From DASRHY01 sp035650275 (GTDB lineage Bacteria; Actinomycetota; Actinomycetes; Propionibacteriales; Kribbellaceae): DNA of 64,000 nucleotides. The notes under the pieces were generated by a model. It ran no database searches. It saw only the letters and a list, made by a program, of their open reading frames with translations, and was not told the origin of the DNA. Of the stretch, positions 16,988 through 25,695 are shown one piece after another; position 1 is the first letter of the stretch, and the number at the start of each line of letters is the position of its first letter. Location: positions 62,001 through 126,000 of the forward strand of contig DASRHY010000067.1 in NCBI GenBank assembly GCA_035650275.1. The letters are read 5' to 3'. The translations under genes and the position numbers were made by a program.

Positions 16988-17130
16988 CGCCGCGACTCGG
17001 CCGGTAACACGCTCTGCACAGATACGGTGTCGCGGTCCGGGGAGCCTATGGCGGGCACGGCGGGCCATGGTCGGCGTGGTCGTACGTGGCCAGACATGAT
17101 GATGGGAACAAACCGTCGAGAGGACACGCC

Positions 17131-18678
17131 GTGCCGAACAACTCCCTGAGCTCCGTGATCGCCGGGAGTCGCGCAGTCTCCGGCTCCAGCGTGCGCAGCT
17201 ACGCGTCGACCAACCCGGCGAACACGAGCGACCTGGTGGCGACGGTCGAGCTCGCCGGACCGGCGGTGTTCGTGGATGCTTGCCGGTCGTCGTACGACGC
17301 GCAGCGCGCCTGGGCGGACATTCCCGCACCGGTCCGCGGACAGGTGATCGCGAACGTCGGCCGGCTGATGGCCGCCAACAAGGAACTGCTCGCGGCGATC
17401 GTCACCCGTGAGATCGGCAAGCCGGCCGCGGAGGCGCGCGGCGAGGTGCAGGAGATCATCGACACCTGCGACTTCTTCCTCGGCGAGGGCCGCCGGCTGT
17501 ACGGGCAGACGGTGCCGTCGGAGATGCCGGACAAGCAGCTGTTCACGTTCCGCAACCCGGTCGGGGTGGTGGCGGTGATCACCGCCGGCAACTTCCCGGT
17601 CGCGGTGCCGTCCTGGTACATCGTCCCGGCGCTGCTCTGCGGCAACTCGGTGGTCTGGAAACCGGCCGAGTACGCCGCCGCATGCGCGGACGCTTTCTAC
17701 GAGATCTTCGCGCACGCCGGCGTCCCGGCCGGCGTGCTCAACGTGGTGTACGCCGACAGCCCGGACACGTACGACGGCCTGGAGCGGGCCCTGTCCGACG
17801 GACTCGTGCAGAAGGTCGGGTTCACCGGCTCGACCGCGGTCGGGTCGCGGATCGGCGAGCTGTGCGGGCGGCACCTGCAGACACCCTGCCTGGAGCTCGG
17901 CGGCAAGAACCCGATGGTGGTCACCGAGGACGCCGACCTCGACCTGGCCGTTGAGGGCGCGCTGTTCTCCGGCTTCGGCACCGCAGGCCAGCGCTGCACC
18001 TCACTCGGCACCGTGATCGTGCACACCTCGGTGTACGACGAGTTCGTCCGGCGGTTCGCGGCCGCGACCGCGGCGGCAGTGATCGGCGACCCGGCCGGCG
18101 ACGTACTCTGCGGGCCGCTGCTGGACGAGAAGTTCGCCGCCGGGTTCGAGAAGTACCTCGGCTGGATCGGGGACCACCACACCGTCCACGGCACCACCGG
18201 CCGGATCACCGCGGACAACCCGCGCGGCGACTTCACCGGCGAGGGCGGCCTGTACTACCACCCGGTGATCGTTGCCGGCGTCCGGCCGGACGACGAGCTG
18301 TTCCTGAACGAGACGTTCGGGCCGGTGGTCGGCGTGACGTCGTACACCGACCTCGACGAGGCGCTGGAGCTGGCGAACAAGCCGGGCTACGGGTTGTCCT
18401 CGTCGATCTACACCACCGACCCGGCGAAGGCGTTCCGGTTCGCCCGCGGCGTCTCGGCCGGCATGGTCAGCGTGAACAACTCCACCTCGGGCGCGGAGGC
18501 ACACCTGCCGTTCGGCGGCAACGGCCGGTCCGGCAACGGGTCCCGGCAGAGCGGGATCTGGGTGCTGGACCAGTTCACCCGCTGGCAGTCGATGAACTGG
18601 GACTACTCCGGCAAGCTGCAGAAGGCGCAGCTGGACGTCGGCACCGTCGAGGCCGACCCGGACTTCCGGCTGGCCTGA
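17131..18678 (+). CDS. NAD(P)-dependent aldehyde dehydrogenase
   Basis: This 515-residue member of the aldehyde dehydrogenase superfamily has the active-site Glu255 in CLELGGKNP and the nucleophile Cys289 in AGQRCTSLG. The cofactor motifs are GFTGSTAVGS and the tunnel sequence AGNFPVAVPSW. The substrate is not clear; the sequence around the cysteine recalls semialdehyde dehydrogenases, so 2-ketoglutarate semialdehyde (the end product of the hydroxyproline operon 9 kb away) is one possibility. The GTG at 17131 has AGAGGA 7 nt upstream, while the longer frame from 17086 lacks a ribosome-binding site. It follows the E1 gene by 143 bp and may have its own TACGGT promoter. Confidence 0.9.
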   Translation: MPNNSLSSVIAGSRAVSGSSVRSYASTNPANTSDLVATVELAGPAVFVDACRSSYDAQRAWADIPAPVRGQVIANVGRLMAANKELLAAIVTREIGKPAAEARGEVQEIIDTCDFFLGEGRRLYGQTVPSEMPDKQLFTFRNPVGVVAVITAGNFPVAVPSWYIVPALLCGNSVVWKPAEYAAACADAFYEIFAHAGVPAGVLNVVYADSPDTYDGLERALSDGLVQKVGFTGSTAVGSRIGELCGRHLQTPCLELGGKNPMVVTEDADLDLAVEGALFSGFGTAGQRCTSLGTVIVHTSVYDEFVRRFAAATAAAVIGDPAGDVLCGPLLDEKFAAGFEKYLGWIGDHHTVHGTTGRITADNPRGDFTGEGGLYYHPVIVAGVRPDDELFLNETFGPVVGVTSYTDLDEALELANKPGYGLSSSIYTTDPAKAFRFARGVSAGMVSVNNSTSGAEAHLPFGGNGRSGNGSRQSGIWVLDQFTRWQSMNWDYSGKLQKAQLDVGTVEADPDFRLA

Positions 18679-18769
18679 GCTACGACTCCGCGGAAGTGCC
18701 CAGGCCGCGCGCCTGATGCTCAACCTCGGCCGAGGTGGGCTACGGTCTGGCTGAGCTTCCGGAGGTTGC

Positions 18770-19849
18770 ATGGGCGACGAGTTCGTGTTCTGGAGCGTGG
18801 TGCTGGCGCGATTCGCGCTGCCCTTGCTGATCCCGCGGTTTCCGTTGCCCGCGATCGTCGGCTGCCTGCTACTCGACGGGGTCGACCAGACCATCTTCCA
18901 GCTGTTCGGGTACGACCCGCCGTTCTACCAGAGCTACGACAAGGCGATGGACGTGTTCTACCTCTCCGTCGCGTACCTGGCCAGCCTGCGGAACTGGACC
19001 AACCAGGCGGCGGTGAGGGTCAGCCGGTTCCTGTTCTTCTACCGGCAGGTCGGTGTCGTGGCGTTCGAGCTCAGTGGTGTGCGTGCACTGCTGCTGCTGT
19101 TCCCGAACACGTTCGAGTACTACTTCATCGCCTACGAGGCGATCCGCAGCCGGTGGAACCCGGGACGCTTCGGTCTCAGGTTCTGGGTGTACGTCGCCGG
19201 TGCCATCTGGATCTTCATCAAGCTGCCGCAGGAGTACTGGATCCACATCGCCCAGCTGGACCTGACCGACACGATCCGAGACGTTCCCTGGTTCGCGCCG
19301 CTGCTCGTCGTCGTGCTGCTCGCGCTCGGGGCCGTCCTGCTCTTCGTCGTGCGACCGCGGCTGCAGCCGGCGGACTGGCCCTGGCGACTCCGTGCCGACC
19401 CGCTGCCCGTCGAGATCGACGAGGCGCACGAGCGCGCCGCGTACCAGGCCGCGCACCGGAAGGTGTTCGACAGCACGGCGCTGGAGAAGATCTTCCTGAT
19501 CGGGCTGATCAGCGTGATCTTCGGGCAGGTACTGCCCGGGGTCGAGGCAAGCAGCCTCGAGGTCTTCGTCAGCATCGGCGTCTTCGTGGTGATCAACTCG
19601 GCGATCGGCCTGTGGTCGGCCCGGCGGGGCTACGGGTGGGACTCCGCTGCGGTCTCGTTCGCCGTCGTCTTCGCGACCAACATCGGGCTGATCGTCGTCG
19701 CCGACGTGCTGCTGTCGCGCCGGGACGACAGCCTGCGCGTGGTCGACACGGTGTTCTTCGTGTTCCTGTTCAGCATCCTGACGACGCTCTACGACCGCTA
19801 CCGGCCGGTGAACGAGTTCCGCGCGGCTGCCGCGAAGACCGCTACCTGA
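18770..19849 (+). CDS. Polytopic membrane protein, unknown function
   Basis: This 359-residue integral membrane protein has roughly eight hydrophobic helices, arranged as about five in residues 8-205 and three after a charged cytoplasmic loop (about 207-240, rich in Asp, Glu and Arg). I recognise no transporter or enzyme motif. Repeated aromatic stretches such as YYFIAYEAI and FWVYVAGAIWIFIKL line the middle helices. ATG at 18770 has GGAGG (18761-18765) 4 nt upstream, which fixes the start. Its 3' end overlaps the 3' end of the convergent ROK gene by 8 bp. It might be a lipid- or sterol-related membrane protein, but that is a guess. Confidence 0.7.
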   Translation: MGDEFVFWSVVLARFALPLLIPRFPLPAIVGCLLLDGVDQTIFQLFGYDPPFYQSYDKAMDVFYLSVAYLASLRNWTNQAAVRVSRFLFFYRQVGVVAFELSGVRALLLLFPNTFEYYFIAYEAIRSRWNPGRFGLRFWVYVAGAIWIFIKLPQEYWIHIAQLDLTDTIRDVPWFAPLLVVVLLALGAVLLFVVRPRLQPADWPWRLRADPLPVEIDEAHERAAYQAAHRKVFDSTALEKIFLIGLISVIFGQVLPGVEASSLEVFVSIGVFVVINSAIGLWSARRGYGWDSAAVSFAVVFATNIGLIVVADVLLSRRDDSLRVVDTVFFVFLFSILTTLYDRYRPVNEFRAAAAKTAT

Positions 19850-21077
19850 CCGGCGCGGCGGAGCGGGCCGGGGCACTGTCCACGGCCTCGGCCGACAGCA
19901 CCCGGTCGAGGACCATCGCGGTACAGCCGACGATCCCGATCCGGTCGCCGTACGTGCTCGGCACGATCCGCAGCTGCCGGGTGGACAGCGCGGTCGACCG
20001 GCCGTACACGGACTCGCGGACGCCGGCGACGAACGGCTCGTACGCCGAGGCCAGGTCGCCGCCGATCACCACGACGCCCGGGTTCAGCAGTGTCACCGCG
20101 GAGGACAGCACCTCGCCGACGCGGCGGCCGGACTCACGGATCATGTCCAGCGCGACCGGGTCGCCGCCGAGCGCGAGCCGGACCACGTCGCGAACGTGGC
20201 TGACCTCGCGGCCCTCGGCCTGCAGCTTCCTCACCATCGCCCAGCCACCGGCGACGGCCTCCAGACAGTCGCGCTGGCCGCACCGGCACAGCACCCCGCC
20301 GCCGTCGCGCAGCGGGATGTGGCCGAGCTCGCCGGCCGCGTGCAGGTCGCCGCGCTGCAGTACGCCCCCGCTCACCACCGCCGCGCCGATCCCGGTGGAC
20401 GCCTTCACCATCAGCAGGTTGCGCACGTCGCGCAGCGGGCCGGTCCGCTCTGCCATCGCCATCACGTTCACGTCCCGGTCGACGAGAACGGGGACGTCGA
20501 GCGCGCGCCGTACCAGTGGCGCGAGCGGTACGCCGTCCCAGCTGGGCAGCACGATCGAGCTGAGCGAGCTGCCGTGCTCGATGTCCACCGTGCCAGGAAT
20601 GCTGACGCCGATGCCGACCACCTCGGCGCTGGACCGGCCTGCGCCGGCGGCCAGGTCGAGCAGCCGGTCCGCCACCGGCGGGACGCAGTGCTCCGGACCC
20701 AGCTCGTGGTCGAGCTCGATCGACTCGTCGACCAGCAGCTGTCCACCGAGGTCGAACACACCCAGCTGGGTGCGGCTGCGCCCGATCGAGGCGGCCAGCA
20801 CGATCCCGCCCGCGGTGTTGAACTCCAGCCGGACCGGAGGCCGCCCGCCGGTCGACTCGCCGGCCGTGTGCTCGACCAGCAGCCCGCGCGCGATCAGCCG
20901 GTTCACCCGCGCGGTGACGGCGGTGCGGGACAGCCCGGTCACCCGGCCGATCTCCGACCGGGTCGTCGCCGCGCCGTCCAGAACCAGCCGGAACACCTGC
21001 CCCGCGGTCGCCGGCTGGGCAGACGTCGGAAGCATCCACACAGTCAACCAGCCGCCCTTCCGTCCGCACAAATTCAC
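19842..21077 (-). CDS. ROK-family transcriptional repressor
   Basis: This is a regulator of up to 411 residues. An N-terminal MarR-like winged helix (TRSEIGRVTGLSRTAVTARVNRLIARGLL) is followed by a ROK sugar-kinase fold with VSIPGTVD and the zinc motif CRCGQRDCLEA. The phosphate-binding motif is degenerate (SIGRSRTQLG, lacking the usual Asp), as expected for a sensor rather than a kinase. It diverges from zwf-edd-eda and very likely represses that operon, releasing DNA when it binds a sugar or sugar phosphate. Start choice is open: GTG 21077, TTG 21047 (best-placed GGAAGGG) or ATG 21035 all precede the helix-turn-helix. Confidence 0.88.
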   Translation of the reverse strand: MNLCGRKGGWLTVWMLPTSAQPATAGQVFRLVLDGAATTRSEIGRVTGLSRTAVTARVNRLIARGLLVEHTAGESTGGRPPVRLEFNTAGGIVLAASIGRSRTQLGVFDLGGQLLVDESIELDHELGPEHCVPPVADRLLDLAAGAGRSSAEVVGIGVSIPGTVDIEHGSSLSSIVLPSWDGVPLAPLVRRALDVPVLVDRDVNVMAMAERTGPLRDVRNLLMVKASTGIGAAVVSGGVLQRGDLHAAGELGHIPLRDGGGVLCRCGQRDCLEAVAGGWAMVRKLQAEGREVSHVRDVVRLALGGDPVALDMIRESGRRVGEVLSSAVTLLNPGVVVIGGDLASAYEPFVAGVRESVYGRSTALSTRQLRIVPSTYGDRIGIVGCTAMVLDRVLSAEAVDSAPARSAAPVR

Positions 21078-21088
21078 TTGCTAGCAGT

Positions 21089-21112
21089 CTTTTGTATCTC
21101 GAAGTACGAAAG
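21089..21112. promoter_or_regulatory. Dyad in ROK/zwf intergenic region, candidate operator
   Basis: CTTTTGTAT (21089-21097) and GTACGAAAG (21104-21112) form an imperfect inverted repeat (7 of 9 pairs) around CTCGAA. It sits between the ROK gene start and the zwf -35 box, where a repressor could cover both promoters. ROK regulators commonly bind T-rich/A-rich dyads of this form. A smaller palindrome, TGCTAGCA, overlaps the ROK side (about 21079-21086). Confidence 0.55.
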
Positions 21113-21117
21113 ATTGC

Positions 21118-21147
21118 TTGCAACGCGCTCACAACTTCGCCTAGCGT
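21118..21147 (+). promoter_or_regulatory. Probable promoter of zwf-edd-eda
   Basis: TTGCAA (21118-21123) and TAGCGT (21142-21147) are separated by 18 bp, a fair housekeeping-sigma promoter for an actinomycete. Transcription would begin near 21153, leaving a leader of about 36 nt before the zwf ATG. The candidate ROK operator ends 5 bp upstream of the -35 box. Confidence 0.55.
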
Positions 21148-21188
21148 GGGCGCGGTCCGAACGTCCCCGCACCACGTCGGAGCCCGTG

Positions 21189-22652
21189 ATGTCCGCTGTC
21201 GTGACCATCGCCGCATGCGATTTCGTCGTATTCGGCGGCACCGGTGACCTGGCGATGCGCAAGCTGCTGCCCGCTCTCTACCAGCGCGACCGCGACGGCC
21301 GGCTTCCGGCCGAGTTCCGGGTGATCGCGGTGTCCAGAGCCGGCATGGACGAGGCCGGGTACCGGGACAAGGTCGAGGCCGAGCTGCGCCAGTACGTCCC
21401 GGCCGGCGAGCTCGACGCCGGTGCGGTCACGAGCTTCCTCGGCCGGCTGCACTACGTCAGCGCGGACGCCGACGGCAGTGGCGACTGGGACCGGCTGCAG
21501 ACATTGCTTGAGGCAACCACCGAGCGGGTCAGGGTGTTCTACCTTGCGGTCGCGCCGCGGCTCTTCGGCCCGATCAGCGCGACCCTCGCGGCACATCGCC
21601 TGGTCACCGAGCGGACCCGGGTGGTGCTGGAGAAGCCGATCGGCACCGACCTCACGTCGGCCCGGCAGATCAACGACCAGGTCGCCGAGGTGTTCGACGA
21701 GTCGCAGATCTACCGGATCGACCACTACCTCGGCAAGGAGACGGTGCAGAACCTGCTGGTGATGCGGTTCGCGAACATGCTGCTCGAGCCGCTGTGGAAC
21801 GCGCGAGCCGTCGACCACGTGCAGGTCACCGTCGCCGAGACGATCGGTGTCGGCCAGCGGGCCGGGTACTACGACGGCTCCGGCGCGCTGCGCGACATGG
21901 TGCAGAACCACCTGCTACAGCTGCTCTGCCTGGTTGCGATGGAACCGCCGACCCGGATCGAGAACGACGGCGTCCGGGACGAGAAGCTCAAGGTCCTGCA
22001 GGCGCTGGCGCCGGTCGGCCCGGCCGGCGTGGTCCGGGCGCAGTACGGCGCGGGTCTGGTCGACGGCGTCCCGGTGCCGGCGTACCGCGACGAGCTGGAC
22101 GGGCCGAGCAACACCGAGACGTACGTCGCGCTCAAGGCCGAGGTGCACAACTGGCGCTGGCGCGGCGTGCCGTTCTACCTGCGCACCGGCAAGCGGCTGG
22201 ACCGCCGGGCGTCGGAGATCGTCGTGGTCTTCAAGGGGGTGCCGCACTCGATCTGGCCGGACCTCGAGCCGGAGCTGACGCCGAACCGGCTGGTGATCCG
22301 GCTGCAGCCGAACGAAGGCGTCCGGATGCACATGCTCGCGAAGGCGCCGGGCCCGGGTGGCATTCGGCTCAAGCCGGTCAACCTGGACCTGGCGTTCGCG
22401 GACCAGTTCGAAGGCCGTACGCCGGAGGCGTACGAGCGGCTGCTGATGGACGTCGTCCGCGGCAACCCGACCCTGTTCATGAGACGCGACGAGGTCGAGG
22501 CCGCCTGGGCCTGGACCGAGCCGGTGCTGCGCCGCTGGGAGGCGGCCGGCGACCGGCCCAAGCAGTACTTCGCCGGAACCGCGGGGCCGTCAGCGGCGAC
22601 GACCCTGATCGAGCGGGACGGACGCACCTGGCACGAGGAGATGCGCGCATGA
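21189..22652 (+). CDS. zwf: Glucose-6-phosphate 1-dehydrogenase
   Basis: This enzyme of 487 residues oxidises glucose 6-phosphate to 6-phosphogluconolactone with NAD(P)+, the entry step of the Entner-Doudoroff and pentose phosphate routes. The N-terminal Rossmann motif is VFGGTGDLAMRKLLPAL. The substrate-binding and catalytic signature RIDHYLGKETVQNLL, with its His and Lys, is complete. ATG at 21189 is the first start close to the Rossmann strand. Its last codons overlap the edd start (ATGA), so it is clearly tied to the ED pathway; no 6-phosphogluconolactonase, opcA, tal or gnd gene accompanies it. Lactone hydrolysis must be spontaneous or encoded elsewhere. Confidence 0.95.
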   Translation: MSAVVTIAACDFVVFGGTGDLAMRKLLPALYQRDRDGRLPAEFRVIAVSRAGMDEAGYRDKVEAELRQYVPAGELDAGAVTSFLGRLHYVSADADGSGDWDRLQTLLEATTERVRVFYLAVAPRLFGPISATLAAHRLVTERTRVVLEKPIGTDLTSARQINDQVAEVFDESQIYRIDHYLGKETVQNLLVMRFANMLLEPLWNARAVDHVQVTVAETIGVGQRAGYYDGSGALRDMVQNHLLQLLCLVAMEPPTRIENDGVRDEKLKVLQALAPVGPAGVVRAQYGAGLVDGVPVPAYRDELDGPSNTETYVALKAEVHNWRWRGVPFYLRTGKRLDRRASEIVVVFKGVPHSIWPDLEPELTPNRLVIRLQPNEGVRMHMLAKAPGPGGIRLKPVNLDLAFADQFEGRTPEAYERLLMDVVRGNPTLFMRRDEVEAAWAWTEPVLRRWEAAGDRPKQYFAGTAGPSAATTLIERDGRTWHEEMRA

Positions 22653-24460
22653 CCCACATCCATCGAATGGTTGCCGACGTCACCGAACGGATCGCCGAGC
22701 GGTCCGCGGACACCCGGTCGGCGTACCTGGCCAAGATCGACGCCGCCGCCGAGGCCGGACCCGCGCGCGGCAAGCTCGGCTGCGCGAACCTCGCGCACGG
22801 CTTCGCGGCCAGCGGTACGCCGGACAAGGCGGCGCTGCGCTCGTTCGTGAAGCCGAACGTCGCGATCGTCTCGTCGTACAACGACATGTTGTCCGCGCAC
22901 CAGCCGTTCGCCGACTACCCGGCGCAGCTCAAGGGCGCGGTCCGGGCAGCGGGCGGGATCGCGCAGTTCGCCGGCGGCGTACCGGCGATGTGCGACGGCA
23001 TCACCCAGGGCCGGGACGGGATGCAGCTGTCGCTGTTCAGCCGGGACCTGATCGCGATGGCGACCGGGGTGTCGCTGTCGCACGACATGTTCGACGCGGC
23101 GCTGCTGCTCGGGGTGTGCGACAAGATCGTGCCCGGCCTGGTGATCGGCGCGCTCGCGTTCGGGCACCTGCCGACGATCCTGGTGCCGGCCGGGCCGATG
23201 CGCTCCGGCCTGCCGAACAAGGAGAAGGCCCGGATCCGGCAGCTGTACGCCGAGGGCCTGGCCGGCCGGGACGAGCTGCTCGAGGCGGAGGCCGCGTCGT
23301 ACCACTCGGCCGGCACCTGCACCTTCTACGGCACCGCGAACTCGAACCAGATGCTGATGGAGGTGATGGGGCTGCACCTGCCCGGTGCCAGCTTCGTGCA
23401 CCCCACCTCGCCGCTGCGCCCGGCGCTGACCGCTGCCGCGGCTCGCCAGGTCCTGGAGCTGACCGCGCTGCGCGGCGGGTTCACGCCGGTCGGGCGCGTG
23501 GTCGACGAGCGGGCGGTGGTGAACGGTGTCGTCGCGCTGCTCGCCACCGGCGGCTCGTCGAACCACACGCTGCACCTGCCGGCGATGGCCGCGGCGGCCG
23601 GGATCCGGCTGACCTGGGACGACATCTCGGACCTGTCCGCGGTGGTGCCGCTGCTCGCGCGGATCTACCCGAACGGTCCGGCGGATGTGAACCACTTCCA
23701 CGCGGCCGGTGGCACGGCGTACCTGATCGGCGAGCTGCTGGACGCCGGCCTGTTGCACGAGAACGTCCGGACCGTCGCCGGCTCCGGGCTCAGCACCTAC
23801 CGGCGAGAGCCGGTGCTGGACGGCGACCAGCTGACCTACCGCGACGGTCCGGCCGCGAGCCATGACCCGGAGGTGCTCCGGCCGGTCGACGAGCCGTTCG
23901 CGTCCGACGGCGGGCTGCGGGTGCTGAACGGAAACCTGGGCCGCTCGGTGATCAAGGTGTCCGCGGTCGCGCCCGAGCACCAGGTGGTGGAGGCGACGGC
24001 GGCGGTGTTCGACGACCAGCACGACTTCCTGGCCGCGTTCGAGGCCGGCCGGCTGGACCGGGACGTGGTCGCCGTGATCCGGTACCAGGGACCTTCGGCG
24101 AACGGGATGCCCGAGTTGCACAAGCTCACCCCGGCGCTCGGCGTGCTGCAGGACCGCGGCTACCACGTTGCGCTGGTCACCGACGGGCGGATGTCCGGCG
24201 CGTCCGGCAAGATCCCCGCCGCGATCCACGTCAGCCCGGAGGCCGCGGACGGCGGACCGATCGCCCGGGTACGGGACGGCGACGTGGTCCGGTTGAATGC
24301 CCCCAAGGGACTGCTCGAGGTGCTCGTCGACGACCTCGACGTCCGCTCGGTGGCCGGCTCAGCGCCGGCCGAGGGCGACTGGCTCGGCACCGGCCGTGAG
24401 CTGTTCGCCGCGTTCCGCCGTAGTGTCGGACCCGCCGACCGTGGCGCCAGTGTGATCTGA
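22649..24460 (+). CDS. edd: 6-Phosphogluconate dehydratase
   Basis: This 603-residue enzyme of the IlvD/Edd family dehydrates 6-phosphogluconate to 2-keto-3-deoxy-6-phosphogluconate using a [4Fe-4S] cluster. The family blocks are present: MCDGITQGRDGMQLSLFSRD, the cluster-cysteine segment LGVCDKIVPG, SAGTCTFYGTANSNQ and, near the C-terminus, TDGRMSGASGKIPAAIH. The length equals that of characterised Edd proteins and exceeds dihydroxyacid dehydratases; together with zwf and eda on both sides this makes the assignment firm. The ATG overlaps the zwf stop by 4 nt, indicating coupled translation. Confidence 0.95.
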   Translation: MTHIHRMVADVTERIAERSADTRSAYLAKIDAAAEAGPARGKLGCANLAHGFAASGTPDKAALRSFVKPNVAIVSSYNDMLSAHQPFADYPAQLKGAVRAAGGIAQFAGGVPAMCDGITQGRDGMQLSLFSRDLIAMATGVSLSHDMFDAALLLGVCDKIVPGLVIGALAFGHLPTILVPAGPMRSGLPNKEKARIRQLYAEGLAGRDELLEAEAASYHSAGTCTFYGTANSNQMLMEVMGLHLPGASFVHPTSPLRPALTAAAARQVLELTALRGGFTPVGRVVDERAVVNGVVALLATGGSSNHTLHLPAMAAAAGIRLTWDDISDLSAVVPLLARIYPNGPADVNHFHAAGGTAYLIGELLDAGLLHENVRTVAGSGLSTYRREPVLDGDQLTYRDGPAASHDPEVLRPVDEPFASDGGLRVLNGNLGRSVIKVSAVAPEHQVVEATAAVFDDQHDFLAAFEAGRLDRDVVAVIRYQGPSANGMPELHKLTPALGVLQDRGYHVALVTDGRMSGASGKIPAAIHVSPEAADGGPIARVRDGDVVRLNAPKGLLEVLVDDLDVRSVAGSAPAEGDWLGTGRELFAAFRRSVGPADRGASVI

Positions 24461-24475
24461 CCCGTGGAGACTTCG

Positions 24476-25111
24476 ATGCCTGACCTGCCGTTGACCGCGG
24501 CCCGGCTGCTCGACCTCGCGCCGGTCGTGCCGGTCGTCGTACTGGAGGACGCCGAGCAGGCGGTGCCGCTGGCCCGGGCGCTGGTGGCCGGCGGCCTGCC
24601 GGTGATCGAGGTGACGCTGCGGACGCTGTCCGGTCTCGCGGCGATCAGCGCTATCGCGGAGGAAGTGCCGGACGCGGTCGTCGGGGCCGGCACGGTGAAC
24701 ACCCCCGGCCTGGTGAAGGCAGCCGCGGACGCGGGCGCCCGGTTCCTGGTGTCGCCGGGCTGGACGGTCACCCTGCTGGAGGCGTTCGACGACTCCGGCC
24801 TCCCGGCGTTGCCCGGGGTGTCGACGGTGTCGGAGATGCTCGGTCTGCTCGAGCGCGGGCGCCGGGAGATGAAGTTCTTCCCGGCCGAGGCGTCCGGCGG
24901 TGTCGCGTTCCTGAAGTCGGTCGCATCGCCACTGCCGGAGGCGCGGTTCTGCCCGACCGGCGGCATCAGGCCTGACACCGCCGCGTCGTACCTGGGCCTG
25001 CCGAACGTCGGCTGCGTCGGCGGCACCTGGCTCACCCCGGCCGACGCCCTCTCCGCCGGCGACTGGTCCCGCATCGAGTCCCTCGCCGCCGAAGCCGCCG
25101 CCCTGCGCTGA
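24476..25111 (+). CDS. eda: KDPG aldolase
   Basis: This 211-residue class I aldolase cleaves 2-keto-3-deoxy-6-phosphogluconate to pyruvate and glyceraldehyde 3-phosphate. The Schiff-base lysine is visible in MKFFPAEASGG; the general-base Glu lies in PVIEVTLRT, and the phosphate/carboxylate loops are GAGTVNTP and CPTGGI. It ends the ED operon, 15 bp after edd. The ATG at 24476 is preferred to the GTG at 24464 because GGAGA (24466-24470) is then well spaced. No terminator hairpin is obvious after it. Confidence 0.94.
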   Translation: MPDLPLTAARLLDLAPVVPVVVLEDAEQAVPLARALVAGGLPVIEVTLRTLSGLAAISAIAEEVPDAVVGAGTVNTPGLVKAAADAGARFLVSPGWTVTLLEAFDDSGLPALPGVSTVSEMLGLLERGRREMKFFPAEASGGVAFLKSVASPLPEARFCPTGGIRPDTAASYLGLPNVGCVGGTWLTPADALSAGDWSRIESLAAEAAALR

Positions 25112-25161
25112 CCCTGTGGAAAGTCGATCCGACGACGGCGGGGCAAGGGTATCCTGCGGAC

Positions 25162-25452
25162 ATGACTGCCGAGCCGCTCGACAGTGCGGACTACGATCCC
25201 GTGGAGATCCTTCGGATGCTGCCCTCCCGGTGGCACGAGCAGTTCCTCGCGGAGTATCGCGATGCTCTCGACGCGGCTCATGAGGTGTGGCGATTTCACC
25301 AGGTGCGTGACGTGTTGCATCTGTGGCGTCTCCGTGCGATCGCGCTGTCCAACCCGGACTTCGACACCGCTGCACAGGCTGCGCGCGAGGGCCGGTCCGA
25401 CGAGTTCGTCGCCGCCGAGCAAGTCATCCCCGGCTGGGCCGAACGCCGGTGA
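25162..25452 (+). CDS. DUF6247-like protein, probable antitoxin position
   Basis: This 96-residue acidic protein of unknown biochemical role has a core, YDPVEILRMLPSRWHEQFL then LLHLWRLRAIA-like (here VLHLWRLRAIALSNPDF), that fits DUF6247 proteins. Its neighbours typically include a RelE/ParE-like gene, and here a GTG overlaps its stop (GTGA at 25449-25452) and opens such a frame, so it probably is or was an antitoxin. A TATCCT box (25150-25155) lies 6 nt before the ATG, consistent with a leaderless mRNA. The partner gene is frameshifted, so the system may be decaying. Confidence 0.65.
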   Translation: MTAEPLDSADYDPVEILRMLPSRWHEQFLAEYRDALDAAHEVWRFHQVRDVLHLWRLRAIALSNPDFDTAAQAAREGRSDEFVAAEQVIPGWAERR

Positions 25453-25695
25453 CCTACCGCGTGGAGTTCCACGCTGCCGCACTCGCTCAGCTCAAGAGGA
25501 CTTCCGCCGGTCGCCTTCGACGCGCTTGTTCGACGTGCGGTGGCCCTGGTCGACGAGCCTTGGGACGCCGTGGCGCTGTACCCGGATGAGCCTGAGTTCA
25601 GGCAGACGTTCTTCGGGAGGGCAGGTCTGATGTCGTTCCACGTCGATACCGGGACGGAGACGATCAGGATCTTCGACGTGACGTGGGCCGGCTGA
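25449..25695 (+). pseudogene. RelE/ParE-like toxin gene with a +1 frameshift
   Basis: GTG at 25449 opens VTYRVEFHAAALAQLK, a typical RelE-superfamily first strand and helix. Around 25497 the reading frame changes: the zero frame runs into unrelated Arg/Gly-rich sequence and stops at 25589. The +1 frame from GGA at 25498 gives a sensible continuation, GLPPVAFDALVRRAVALVDE, then YPDEPEFRQTFFG and a C-terminal TIRIFDVTWAG ending at TGA 25693-25695. The joined product would be about 81 residues, normal for the family. One extra base in CTCAAGAGGACTT explains it. Alternatives are a sequencing error or +1 programmed shifting at AAG AGG. Its 3' end overlaps the convergent membrane-protein gene. Confidence 0.7.
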
